From Chrysopilus asiliformis (Eukaryota > Arthropoda > Insecta > Diptera > Rhagionidae): 64,000 bases of DNA. Within the stretch, counting starts at the first letter, position 1, and the number at the start of each line of letters is the position of its first letter. A model generated the notes under the pieces. It did no database searches and had not been told where the DNA came from. It saw only the letters and a list, made by a program, of their open reading frames with translations. The position numbers were made by a program, and so were the translations under genes. Below are positions 25,296 to 36,311 of the stretch, one piece after another. The DNA is taken from positions 19,049,243-19,113,242 of the forward strand of contig OZ035961.1 of assembly GCA_964034945.1 (NCBI GenBank), in the 5' to 3' direction.

Positions 25296-28200
25296 GCCTG
25301 TCTGTTCGCATAATTCTTCTATTTTCCATTTTCTTTATACGATATGATAAAAAATTCAAAAATTCGTATGTAGCATAGGTACAATTACAAATCGAATGGC
25401 CAATTGAGGCGTTAAAAGCTAGAGTGGACCAATCCACATAATCGAGTTTTTGAAGCTTTTCCACTTTTGTACTATTATTGACTGTAAATTTTTGGAAAAA
25501 AAAATTTCTGTGGACTTTATTACTCAATGTTGAAATGTTCTTTTGTGCATCCAACATTTTTATCTAGAAACTCACTCGCAAGAGTGATTCAAACACAAAA
25601 AAAATTCACGATTTCGACATGTGGGTTGGTCCACTCTAGCTTTTAACGCCTCAATTATTAATTGGTTGTAATAAATTTGATTTTTTTGGTTTTATTCGCT
25701 TAATATTTTTATTGATCTGTCTCCCTTTAATGGATGTTTTTTATGTTTTGATATTTTTAACGCAGTTCAGTGGGAGGCCTAGGCCGAGAAGATGGGGAGG
25801 CCGCCGGGAATGAGAAGGCAGTCAGATACAAAGCCTTTTATTGACATAAATTTCTCCAGATTTAAAAAAAATCGCAGTAAATCTAGAATATTGTTTATGG
25901 CTGTTGCTAAATATTACTAAAAATATATTTCTGTTTACAAATTTTCATAAATTTCACGTTTTGAAACTCCTTATAAAACCTGAAATTGCAAATTTTTTAG
26001 TACCTGCACAGTGCGTAACATACTTAACACAACCATAGGTAATTCCTCTCAATATGTTCGCCATATTAAGGTAAGGAACAGTAAAAAACCAATTTTCGAC
26101 AAATTCGTGCAAGGTGATAAGTTTAGCAATAAATATTTTATATTCGCGATATATACATATAAACAAAGCAGATATTGATGGATAAATTTTCATCTTCCAA
26201 GAGTGGATCGTAAATGCAATTCAAAATTTATTGTATAATATAAACGTGACAAACATATTTTGATACGAAATCCACACGCTTGGGGATATGTTAACCAAAT
26301 TCAAATATCGGTGCGAGGGTAAAAAAATATATATAAATTTGTCAATAAATTGTTGAGACAGTTTAACTTACCGTATAAAGGGAATTGTCAATGCCGCCAG
26401 CAAATGACATGTTCTTCCAGGTGACAATAACCACATGTTTTGGTATAAATGTGTCAGCGCCGACAACTCCTTCGCGTATATCCCACATCACTCGCTCTCT
26501 AACTTCGTGCCCGAATCTGTCTACACGAGTCATCAAATCTCGCTCCATTCTAGAAAATTTATACGAAAAACACATAAAATTTATACATTAAAATATATAT
26601 TATATAATTCAAAAAATTTCTATACATAAATCGACAGCCATATAGAGAAGCTCAGATAACATTCATTTTAGGTTGTATCGTACGACAAAACTACGCTCTA
26701 TACTCGTATCCTGTACATGCCATTAATATAAGAGGCATATAAAATTTAAGGTGTTTAAGTAATTTTCAACTTTCAACGTTTATTAGAAGTCAGGTAGAAA
26801 AGGGCTGGGATTTATATGTTTGCATTCTCTGAAATTAAATTCGCTACTTTAAGCTTAAAAGCGCTCTTCAATTTTGTTTTTCTCTAGCCGATGCTCAAAT
26901 CTTTCGTTACCTAGCATTATTTAGCCATCGCACAAGTGAAATTTTGTATACATGGAAGTTAGCATAGAAAAAGGAACAGGAAACATCATAAACTTTAACG
27001 TATTTAAATTCAACACTCAACCAAGTGTTTACGATTTGCTTTTAAATTGCGTTACAGCTTTCGCAATGAAATTGACAATTAATACGAGCGTCGTCTTGAA
27101 ATGTTGCTAAATTATTGAATGAAAGTTGAACGTTATTGGAATCAGATCTAATATTTAGATTAGAGTTAGGTTCTACTGGTAGAAAGTTTAGTTTGATATA
27201 AAATTTCGGTTCTGTTTTTATTGCGATTTTTAGAGAGTTTAAAGAAGCAAGTCAACCGTGCATGAATCCCCCAAAAACTGTTTTTACGAGGAAATTAAAA
27301 CTTTAGAGTCAATAATGTTAACAGACGTAAAACTTTTTAAGCAAATGGACATTACAAATACTTGCCATGGTGCAAAAAATTGAAGAAATGCCGAAAATGA
27401 ACATGACGTATTTTATGGACAGCAAAATCATTTCGAATAAATTAAAAAGCTTACTCTAAAAAACCTAATGATTTTTTTCAAAGTACGCTAGGAAAAAGTC
27501 TTGAAAGATTGGAATTTAGAATATATGTTGTACCTTCAAGGGATCAATTTTCCCAAAAAATATAACCTAATAGTTTTTACTATTTAGTGTTTAACCATTG
27601 AACCATTTCTGATTCATGGTTTATACTCGACATTTCAGCATTGAATCCTATTGGAATTTCTCGGCTTATAAGGTCTGCAAAAACAACAAAATTATGTTAC
27701 CAGAAACATACCAGAAACAGGTTCCTGATGGGTTTTCAGGGCAGACATGTCCGACCTGTTGGGGGGAAATTTGGATGTGAAAACATCCGCAAAAATAATA
27801 TAATTTTGTTGTTTTTGCAGACCTTATAAGCCGAGAAATTCGAATAGGACTAATAGTTTTTAGTAAATTGAATGAGCAAAAATGTTTTCTTAATCTTAGA
27901 AAACTCTTTAAAAAAAAGTTCCCCAATTTAACATCATTTAATATAATTAACTTAAATCGATTAAATATATTAAAATACTTCTGAAGTTTTCATGGCTGTT
28001 GCCAATTACATTAAGATTTATGGAACGGAGAATCGTAAACTGTTGCCTAATTTTGTTTAGAGCAATTAAAAATATTGCTGCGAAAAAAATACCAAACTTT
28101 AACATCAACAGAGTAAACAAAGTTGATTTCGTGTGGAAATTAAGAAATTTTTCATTCCATTTTCACTTAATTTCCATTTCAAACACTTTTTCCCATTTTT

Positions 28201-31200
28201 TTTGTAGCGATTTTTCAGCATTTTTTCTAGGAAAAACTTTATTTTGAGTAAAAAGTTGCCAAAATATAAAACTCTGTTGAAAACTCCCAGGATAAATAAC
28301 AAAACGATACACTTTCATAAGAAAGGGTCTTGGGGCGAAAATTGTTTTAAAAGCTCCTTAACTGTTGATAAAAGTTCATTGGACACAGCAAAAGAAGGAA
28401 GCAAAATTTAATTTTATAACAAAAAATGCTTTTATCGTTTTAATTTAAAAAAATTGGCAAATATTTCGCTGTGACACTTGAAATTTATGCGTCATCGCAC
28501 GCAAACTTTAATAAATTCTACAGTGGATTTTGGTAAAATGGAGATTACGCGAGTTGTTACACTCCAACTGATAGATTTATCCACAATTTTCGTTATTTTG
28601 CATTCATTATAGAATTAATCCATTACCCATAGCACAATCTGTTAATTACAATCAAATTATTGATTTTTCCGCAAGGCAAGTTCAATTTTAATTAATTTTA
28701 GAATTTTAGGACAAACAGGAAAATTTTGTATTAGAAGTGTTGAATATTATTATATGAAATGGGAACTGATTAATTTGAAAATTTGGTTTTTTTCTTTCGA
28801 GCTATTCTTGGTTTTAAATTTTAAAAAAATGTTGTAAAGTTTACCTAAAAAAATTTCCAGAAAATTTCTAAAATTTAAGAGATATTCAAAGTTTTGAAAA
28901 AGTTTTAAAATGACAGCGATTGAAGCTAACGACTATTTACTTAAGGCGCCATTTATATCTAGCACTTCATTCCGCGAATTTTATTCTGCGATATTAAATT
29001 CACGTTCCACAACCGTTTACATTACGATACAAAGTTTTGAAATATATAGCAGAAACACCGGAATTTTTTCATACAAAATCGCTTAAATAATAAAATTTAT
29101 TTTTCGTTAGATGAAGAAAATTTGCGGAATTAATTCTGAATGAAATTCGTGGACAATTTGAAGAAAAAATCGCAAATGTAAACAGGCCTTAACGTTAAAA
29201 AATTATTGATTGCTGATGGTATTGTAGAATGTAAAAATTTAAAGCTTAATTGTATTCAAATATTATATTACTGTCATTAAAAAAGCCTTCGTTCGCATAA
29301 GTCGTCTTTTCTATATGCTCTTCCAATGTCCTACAGAATATTTTACGATTCATTTATATATTTTATAATCGTTATTTACACTGGGGTTTTCATTTTTCAC
29401 CATTACGATAATATCTATACGGATGACAGTTCTATATATTAAATTTCTAAAGGAAATTTTTAGCGATACTAATATAGTTCAAAAAAAAATTTTATAAATG
29501 TTAACATTTATCCGCTTTTTGAGATTTTCACACGAAAAAGTTATGGATATTTTTTTTAATCGGCAAAAATTGTTTGATAAGCAAAATGTTTTTAACAGGC
29601 AAAATTTTTTTGATTTTCAGATAAGAAATGAATCATTAAAATAATCTAGTGAACTAATCACCACTCCTTAGCTAATCGATAAGAATTTCCGATTTGATTA
29701 TTGTTCGGAACGAGTTTTCTTAATTCGAGCTTTACTGCTAAAAGATTCGAAATTTCAAAAAAAAAATATTTCAGGCTGACTTCTAAATTAGAATTTGTTG
29801 AATTACTCATAAAATTTAAGATATAAAATGTACTATTTCTAAATCCATGATTTGATATGCAGAAGTCACGGTAATAAAATAATCACAGTGTTTTCAACTT
29901 CACATACTTTTAGAAAGAAAGATTTTTTTTACTGTAAATTAACCAAATCCAGTCTCTGAGTAATAATAAAAACAATGAACTCACCTAAAATAAACACCTG
30001 GTTCACGCTGATCATAATCTGAATCATAAATTCGTCCAATACGACACTTGGAGAAGAATATTCCAATAAATGATGGATCATTTCGTTTGGGCCAATCCTT
30101 CACCGGAAATACAAGTGGATAGGTGTAAAATTCTGGAGGATCTGAGAATTCCAGATAACCATTTCGCGATACCTAAATATAGTCATATTTTTTTATTGGT
30201 TCCATAAATTTACTACAAAAAATCTCTTACTCGGGTGTAGTTGAATCGGAAGCCGTAGAACGGAAGCTGGAAGTTGAAATTTTTATGAATTTGTGGCATG
30301 GAAGCGTGAATATCCCTTTGCAAATCTCCACGACCGCCTTCACTATCTTGATCGAAAAACCAATAGAAAAAATTCTTTCTGATGTCCTTTAGGCGTTCAG
30401 GTGTAATCGCATATGAGCGACCACCATCGTTGCGATGTGTTGGTTTTTCCGTTGGTGCCCAGCGATTGTTGGGATCTAGATATTTGTTTAAAAAAAATTA
30501 ATATTCATTTCAAATTGTTTTTCGCTTTTCGCTATCAGAGATTTAATTTAACACTAGATTGCCCAAGGAAGTCAAGCAGTCAAAATGACTGCTTTTGGCA
30601 ATATAGGTATAACACATAATACCGGAAATGAAGGAGGAGGGAGGTAACTACAATTATTAATAAACACATTTATATGTTGTACAAAAAGTCACAAAATTCT
30701 AACAAATTGTGTCATTATATACATAATTGTTTTTCTGATTGAAATTAAAAAGCAGTCAAAATGACTTGCTTGGGCAATCTAGTGTTAAAAAACTTCGAAA
30801 TTTAATTAAAGTAATTTCTAATACGAATTTCATCCAATTTTTGGATGCATAATCGCAAATATGAACGGGCCTAAAATAATGCAAGAAAATTTTTAGTAAC
30901 ATATATTTTAGTGTTATCTGAATTTTTTTTTCTTTGGTCAAGTTAAAAAATAAATATGACTGAAATTGCCCGCGTAAAACAAAATGGCGACTTTTTATTA
31001 GATTGCGATTGGCATGAAAAATTGTCGGTAAATTTTCAATAATATTTTGAGTTCATTGCTTAAAAATAGAATCTGGGAGGTCTAAAAAAGTATTTCCACC
31101 ATCCAATAGTAAGATTATCCATATTATATTTTTTGAGTCAAAGTTCAAAAAATATGCTGCAATTCCCTTAAATACCATAGTGAATCATGCCTATTGACTT

Positions 31201-31854
31201 AGTTAACACATATTTTGACCAACCTGTTACTTTTTCATATAACAACGTAAAGTGATTCACCTGTTATCGCTAAACCGAAGCTTAAACAAAATTGTTTCCC
31301 AATAATTTAACTTGCCTAGCGAGGCTTTATCTAATCAGAACGTGGATAACGACAATTTAGATAACGAATAGAAATCATGCAAACGGTACAAAGAAATACG
31401 AAAAATATGAAAAATTATTCATCGAGAATTTGAAAATTCCACAACTTTTGCGTTTCGAGGCCAATAATACTTTTATATTTCCTTGAAACTTACCCCAATT
31501 GTAATTATCATTGTTGTCCAGTTCCCCGAAATACTCGTAATTTCCTGCTTTAGGTCCTGTTCTCGGCTGGATTGGAGTATCCATCTTTACGGTTTCCGCA
31601 ACTTCGTTATCCTTGGGAACATCGTGTGTACTTTGCTCCACATGTTCAACGGTATGCTCATTTTTTTCCGAATTACTTTCAGAATGTTCCACATCCTCGG
31701 GGATTGTATCTACACCAGTATCAATTATTTCTCCATTTTTATCTTCAGGCAAATTTCCACCACCCGAATAATCGACATCATGGCTTTCGTCCGTTTTAAC
31801 CGTATTTATTAACACTGATGCGAAAAATAATAACAAAAATATTTTAAACCGCAT
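9363..31854 (-). CDS. mesh: Mesh, septate-junction NIDO/AMOP/vWD/Sushi membrane protein
   Basis: Common exons: 31854-31494, 30475-30231, 30172-29985, 26549-26372, 24303-24166, 22730-22562, 22417-22160, 21981-21819, 21734-21561, 19223-19101, 18858-18700, 18573-17829, 16410-16281, 16095-15807, 15734-15547. The terminal exon is 12551-11809 or 9583-9363. All phases agree, giving 1416 or 1242 residues. Order seen: signal peptide (1-21); acidic linker; NIDO region (about 205-425, exons 3-6); IPT/Ig-like fold (about 430-510, exon 7); Cys-rich AMOP region (about 655-800, exons 10-12); vWD domain with GDPH at about 817-820; Sushi/CCP module (about 1108-1168, exon 15); one transmembrane helix. In Drosophila, Mesh organises smooth septate junctions of midgut and Malpighian tubules; mammalian SUSD2 is the nearest relative and is cut at GDPH. 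Exon 14 uses a weak donor (GTATTT), chosen because it restores phase with the Sushi exon. Introns carry several MITEs. Confidence 0.93.
11809..12551 (-). CDS. mesh: mesh alternative terminal exon: TM helix plus long tail ending STEV
   Basis: Entered in phase 1 after TTAAATAG, starting GTGAAG. It encodes about six extracellular residues, a helix of about 22 hydrophobic residues ([20 protein letters not shown]) and a cytoplasmic tail of about 210 residues. The tail is rich in Ser/Thr and Arg/Lys first ([12 protein letters not shown]), then acidic, then proline-rich (YPPPP), and ends STEV. The last three residues fit the class I PDZ-ligand pattern [ST]-x-V. A scaffold interaction is inferred from that pattern only. 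Confidence 0.9.
12952..13938. mobile_element. pogo/Tigger-like transposon, internally deleted, TA duplication
   Basis: The ends 12952-12975 and 13915-13938 are perfect 24-bp inverted repeats beginning GGGTAAAGTCGGGTGATATG. TA lies on both sides (12950-12951 and 13939-13940), as expected for Tc1/mariner/pogo elements. Extra copies of the subterminal motif GGTGATATGGCAC occur inside both ends (for example near 12978-12991 and 13694-13720). At 987 bp it lacks room for a full transposase; only a small zinc-binding C-terminal frame at 13461-13694 remains. It splits an older repeat whose uninterrupted paralogue is at 39709-39790. Confidence 0.85.
13461..13694 (+). pseudogene. Remnant transposase C-terminal zinc-binding (PHD-like) segment
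   Basis: A 77-residue frame with an acidic start and then the pattern CxxC-x(n)-WVKCxxCxxWxHxxC-x(n)-CxxC (CTGCDEDY, then [15 protein letters not shown], then CNSCGK). Jerky/pogo-type transposases of invertebrates often end with such a PHD-like cluster. The catalytic DDE part is absent, so this is the 3' remnant kept in a deleted element. An independent small gene is possible but less likely given its position between TIRs. Confidence 0.6.
17222..17325 (-). pseudogene. Possible Harbinger/PIF transposase fragment
   Basis: The minus strand reads [16 protein letters not shown] followed by NGEYFL and then stops. This resembles the segment of PIF/Harbinger nucleases with a D-A-x-x-F-R-x-S-x-L pattern followed by a G-x-Y-x-L stretch. 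It is short, degenerate and inside mesh intron 12. It cannot be a mesh exon, because the phases would bring in a stop. The family call is by eye. Confidence 0.3.
20153..20306. mobile_element. piggyBac-like MITE, TTAA-flanked
   Basis: TTAA occurs at 20149-20152 and 20307-20310, immediately outside imperfect inverted ends (CCCTGTCACGTTCGATC against CCCTTTCATGCCCGAC). At 154 bp it is non-coding. TTAA flanks and CCCT-type ends are typical of the piggyBac superfamily. It lies in mesh intron 9. Confidence 0.55.
20311..20486 (+). repeat. Divergent fragment of the GGAC-core repeat family
   Basis: Shares the segment TGATGTATGGAAG followed by an imperfect match to copy B at 35450-35490 (a run ending ATCATATTCTAAA), then sequence like the part after it (TTTTCGAGAAAATCG). 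The tetranucleotide core and 3' block are missing. Confidence 0.4.
23533..23617. repeat. Two-copy tandem repeat, 43-bp period
   Basis: The unit starting TTTCGGCCAATAAATTCTTG at 23533 is repeated at 23576 with near identity. It lies in mesh intron 5. There are two copies only and no sign of function. Confidence 0.85.
25187..25305. repeat. CTGT/CCTG tetranucleotide microsatellite
   Basis: About 119 bp of (TGTC)n and (TGCC)n with mixed units, read on either strand as long pseudo-open frames. It sits in mesh intron 4. Confidence 0.95.
25402..25656. mobile_element. MITE with 31-bp perfect TIRs
   Basis: The ends 25402-25432 and 25626-25656 are perfect inverted repeats containing GAGGCGTTAAAAGCTAGAGT. 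The 255-bp element is non-coding. The target duplication is unclear (AATT appears at both ends). It lies beside the microsatellite in mesh intron 4. Confidence 0.75.
26550..29984. other. mesh intron 3
   Basis: About 3.4 kb. It contains the inverted-arm element at 27580-27849. The rest is AT-rich with no supported exon. Confidence 0.5.
27580..27849 (+). mobile_element. Foldback-armed element, copy 1
   Basis: Arms 27646-27694 and 27801-27849 are 49-bp inverted repeats with one mismatch, containing TCTCGGCTTATAAGGTCTGC; the spacer is 106 bp. A further 66 bp to the left (27580-27645) also belongs, because it recurs in inverted order at 39604-39669 beside copy 2. A similar flank motif (TAGTTTTTA) occurs at both outer edges. 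Confidence 0.8.
30552..30784. mobile_element. piggyBac-like MITE with TTAA target duplication
   Basis: TTAA lies at 30548-30551 and 30785-30788, with perfect inverted ends CACTAGATTGCCCAAG immediately inside. Imperfect subterminal inverted repeats with GCAGTCAAAATGACT follow. The element is 233 bp and non-coding, in mesh intron 1. TTAA plus a CACTAG terminus fits the piggyBac superfamily. Confidence 0.75.
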
Positions 31855-33462
31855 TTTGAATAAATTTATTTTACTAGCACATTTAGATAAAGAATCTGAG
31901 TTAATATTTTAAGGAAAGAAAATTTTAACACAAAATTCCTGATTTTTATCGTTATATTCCTGACAATATCAGTCAGGGCGTTGTCACTAAATGAACAGGT
32001 ATCAGAAATTGTAACCCAATTCAGTTGTACCGGAGACATTATCTTAAAAAAGAAACACTTGATTCAAAGATAATCTTATCAAAAATTCGTTATCTATTTT
32101 TCACACTATGAAATATGGAAACATTTATCATTGGCACGATAACAAAAAAGTAAAATTTACTGCGAATTAACTGAAATTTTCTTAAAGCGCTGAAAAAAAG
32201 CATTCAATGGACAATTATTAAGTATACACCATACATAAACGAATCATAGGAAATTAGTTGGAAAATTATTTCGATTGAAAATATTTCATTAATGAGTCAA
32301 AATTTCACAGAATTATGAAAAACCAAAAATATATATATATATGATTTATTCTAATTAATGTTCTTAAAAAATAAACACTAACATAATCGTTAATAATATA
32401 TTATTCGGGTATCATACAAAAACAGCCATAATTTTATTGACTCCATCGTAAAATGCAGTCGACTATATTTAAAGAACTTTATTCGCTATTTATTTACACA
32501 AAAATTAAAAAAAAAGCCTCTCTTTTATAGCAAATATTTAACGCAAAATATTTTAAACATGTTGTTTTATTAAAAATTTCATTTAATTATTTTTCATTCC
32601 ATGGGAAAATGCAAAATTAAAGTAAATTCGTTATTATTTTTGAAATGGAAATTTTTCCTGTGAAACAACAATAAATAAAATATTATTATTAACACTTAAA
32701 TAAATATTTTTTTCATTGTATAAAAATTCTGAAATGTGAGTTCAGAGACATTATATGTGGCAATTGGTTTCAAAAACAATTGGGTCAACCTTATAGAAGT
32801 TTCGAGAAAATTACGAAAAACTATTCATCCCTAAATGGTACTTAGAAATTTTCGTGTTTTTTTATTCAAGTAGAGGAGAAGAGTAGAAGAAATTAATAAC
32901 AAGAGAACATAGCGTCAACATATTGATAAGGCACCATGGGCTGGATTAGAAAATCAAAAAAGGACAAGGTCGTTTTCAAAACCAAAAATACTTTTTTTAC
33001 CACCGAAATAGAGAAATAATAAACAAGTCCAATGCAAAATCGTATGAATTTGAAACAATTTTCGACTTCATAACTTTTTTTTGATAACGGACCGTTTTTT
33101 GAGAAAATCGTAGAAAACTGTTCTACTTTTTTGGAGTTAGGAAGTTGCCCAATTGCACCCATTCATGGCCCGGATGAATGGGTGAAATTTTATACGAAAA
33201 ACGCATCTATACCAAATTTCAAGTTTCTAACTCTTGCATAGATGAAATGTCTCGAACCAAATCAAATGCCATCGTTTTCTTATTTTCGAATGCTTGTAGA
33301 GACGATCATTTTTGAAGCCAATAGACACATATAGGTATCTTCATGGAGATTTTTGTTGGGAGATTTTTATTTTTTCGGGGTCCCAGCTGTGACAGTGAAA
33401 ATAATATGCCATTTGGTCTAATTTTTAGCTGTGCAAAATATTACTGTTTTATTTTGATATCT

Positions 33463-33807
33463 TGAGGCCCCGCAAACCGGTTGAATTTTAGAATAATTAG
33501 GCAAAAGTGGCAAAATTTAATTTACGGCATTGAGGCGAATAGATAACGATAAGAGCTCGTAAGCGCTTCAAAATATATTTCCAGTTTCGGAAATTACTGC
33601 TTTGGGAATCGTTACTAATTATTTCTGGTGACGAATGGGCTCATAGTAGCAATTTTAGACACTGGAAATATATTTTGGAGAGTCTATGAGCTTTCAGAAC
33701 CTAAATTGCTCTCTATTGTAACAATTATAGCCCCAATCTAATTTTGCCTCTGTTGCCTAATTTTCCATAAATATGGCAAAAAAGACAACACCGGCTTGGA
33801 GCACCTC
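33463..33807. mobile_element. Imperfect foldback element, arms about 165 bp
   Basis: The left arm holds in order CTTGAGGCCCC, AATTAGGCAAAAGTGGCAAA and TCAAAATATATTTCCAGT. The right arm holds the complements in reverse order (ACTGGAAATATATTTTGGAG, TTGCCTAATTTTCC, CACCTCAG). Identity is roughly 70-75% by eye. Edges are approximate and no target duplication was found. Confidence 0.5.
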
Positions 33808-34344
33808 AGGATCGCAAAATTGCACAAAAATATTTTGATGAACGTTTTTTACATCGATTCGTAAATTTATCAATCAGAAATCTGATGACTTTTGAAATTT
33901 CCCTCTACCCAACTGAACATGGCATTGTATTTTTCCTTGAAATGTTTCTGTTTCGTAGAAAAGGAAAGCAATCAAAACTTTTCGATTCAAAGCTCTAGAA
34001 GGGCTTGAAATTTTTAAATCGTTTGATACAGAATTTTGAAAATAAGATTTTTCAAACAAAAAATCGTTCACTCACACTGATTTTTATTGCCAAACTTTTT
34101 CAATTAGTGCAAAAAAGAATCAATCGTGTTTGAATATATCAAAAGGTCTTTATTTGTCTTTTTTTTGCCAAACAAAACTTTTTTTCGTAAACGAAAGACA
34201 AGAATATTCAAATCACATCTGTCAACGTTATAGCATTTGTCAGGTTTTATACTCTATACGATATATCATATATTATACTCTATGTGATATATCATATAGG
34301 AGTATATTAGATTTAGTAAATCGTTTGTAACTCATCGAACCAAT

Positions 34345-34730
34345 CATCGGACACAAAAATGGACTACATAATGGTGTTAGGGATAACAAAAGATTTTGAT
34401 TTCCGCATGTCCGTCCGTCTGTCCGTCCGTAAACACTATAACTTTCGAAAGGATTGAGCTAGAGACTTGAAATTTTGTATAGTTACATTTCTCGTAAATG
34501 GCTAGGCTAAGTTCTTGAACGGGAAAAATTGGACCATTCGTTCCATACAAATGAAACACTTTTTAGCAATTTTCTCGAAAACTGTGAGTGATATTGAAAA
34601 ATTTATAAAGATAAAATGTGTTTAGAATAGGATTTTATATAACTCATCCATACTCCAAAATCCAATCGGACCACTTCTTTCCCCCTCTCCTATACAAATG
34701 AATTTTTTCAAATAAACATTTTGTCTGTCT
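34345..34730 (-). repeat. GGAC-core repeat, copy D (inverted)
   Basis: On the minus strand it shows the family blocks in order: a segment like CCGATTGGATTTTGGAGTAT, the AATTTCAAGTCTCTAGCTCA block, a GGAC/GACA array (34408-34430) and part of the 3' block. It is moderately diverged. Confidence 0.6.
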
Positions 34731-35299
34731 AATAATGTATTTGACCATTGGCCTCTGGCAATTGTAGCTTTTCTTATGTTTATAAATGCTTTTTTCTATT
34801 TACAAAATTTAAAATATTTTTAAGTTTTTGAAAGCCTTAAAACCGTTTTATCAATCCAACAAAATAAAATTGTTTAATCAAATTATTTGATAAATTTGAA
34901 AAAAAAGATTCCCTAGTGTAAAAGAAATTATATGTTTTTCTTAACTGAAAACAAAGCTAATTCATCAAAGTTCTACCAAAAGAAAGCTTTTATTTTTTTC
35001 ATATTTACACTTTAATCTTTTTAACTACGTCCAAAGTATTAAGAAACAAAAAGTTTAAAGAAAAGTTTTCCTTTGAGTTTTCATCGGTTATGTTTGATTT
35101 ACTCTTTGATAAAGCACATATAAATATAAGTTGTATAAAGCCTAAATTTAAGTACACATTCCCATATCCATACAAACTAAACATATTCATTTCCCATTTA
35201 AATGAGAAGCAAGAGAACTCATATTTGTACTCACAAACTTAAAGAAACCGCCGACATGTGGGCTTTTCAGATTTTCAAGTTCCCCTTTTTAATACAACA

Positions 35300-35852
35300 A
35301 ACATAACAAAAGCTATAATTGCCAATCTGGCAATCATTGGAGACCCGTATGGTGATATTCGTATCAAAATTCGAACAGTTATACCAAAATTCCACTTTGA
35401 AGTCAAACATTCCAATAAGATTTTTTAAAATTTATTCCAATCGGATTTTGATGTATGGAAGTTTTATGTAGAATCATATCCTAAATAACTTTTGTTCTTG
35501 GACTTTTTTGATAAGATGCACCTATTTTGAGATATTCACAAAAAACCTTTTCGTTTGTAATGGTCCATTAATGGTCCATTCTTGCCCGTTAACGAACTTA
35601 GCCTCGCATTTTACGAAAAACGGATCCACGCAAAATTTCAAGTCTCTAGCTCAATCCGTACGCCCGCAATCCGCGCCACAGACAGACAGACGGACAGACG
35701 GACGGACAGACGGACGGACATGCAAAAATTAAATATTTTTATCATTCTAAACACACTGGTGTAATTCATTTTTGTGTGTGATGACGGGATCTTGGCGTTA
35801 CAAACGGTAAGGCAAAGTTAATATACCCTTTGGTTTCACCATACGGGTATAA
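35300..35852 (+). repeat. GGAC-core repeat, copy B (most complete)
   Basis: Order: a near-palindrome ATTGCCAATCTGGCAAT (35319-35335); ACCCGTATGGTGA (35343-35355); a 150-bp AT-rich block; a block with AATGGTCCATTCTTGCCCGT; the AATTTCAAGTCTCTAGCTCA block; a GACA/GGAC array (35681-35719); a 3' block ending TCACCATACGGGT (35836-35848), the exact complement of the left motif. Similarity with copy C extends left of that motif, so these 13-bp inverted repeats are probably not the true ends. Confidence 0.75.
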
Positions 35853-36311
35853 AAACAGAAACCTCTCCAAAAAGTTGTTTAGTGACTTGAGCTACATATG
35901 GAAAATGTTATCAGTAGCAGCCACACTACGAACAAAATTTCTCATATCTGGTTTTTGATGTGTTCGAATCGTTTGTTTTTAGAGCAAATTGATGTAGAAA
36001 GAAACGAAATGGTTAACCAAAAGCTAAGAAAACTTTATCTCTTTAGCAAAAACTTCGCTCAATTTATTCAAATAATATGTGATCATATTTTTGTTTCTCC
36101 TTCATTTTCGATTGATCGTCTTTCGACTCAGTTGTGAATCCATTTGAAAATTGTTGGAGTTATTTTCTCACTCTGCACGAGGTGACACCAGCGTCGTAAA
36201 ACCGTGATCTTATTTTAACAAAAAGTTAATACGACATTTCGTAAAAATCCAAGTATTGACGGTGAAGTCACTGACTGCCAATTTAGAGTTCAATTTTAAT
36301 AAAATCCCAAT

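Larger units (their letters stand above)
31855..36311. other. Intergenic interval between divergent genes mesh and DHTKD1
   Basis: About 4.5 kb holding both 5' flanks. It contains the imperfect foldback at 33463-33807 and two GGAC-core repeat copies (34345-34730 inverted, 35300-35852 direct). I saw no TATA box or initiator I would defend. Untranslated exons could lie here unseen. Confidence 0.5.

Noticed and set aside
25129..25557. Long open frames on both strands through the CTGT/CAGG repeat
   Set aside because: Products of a stop-free tetranucleotide microsatellite.
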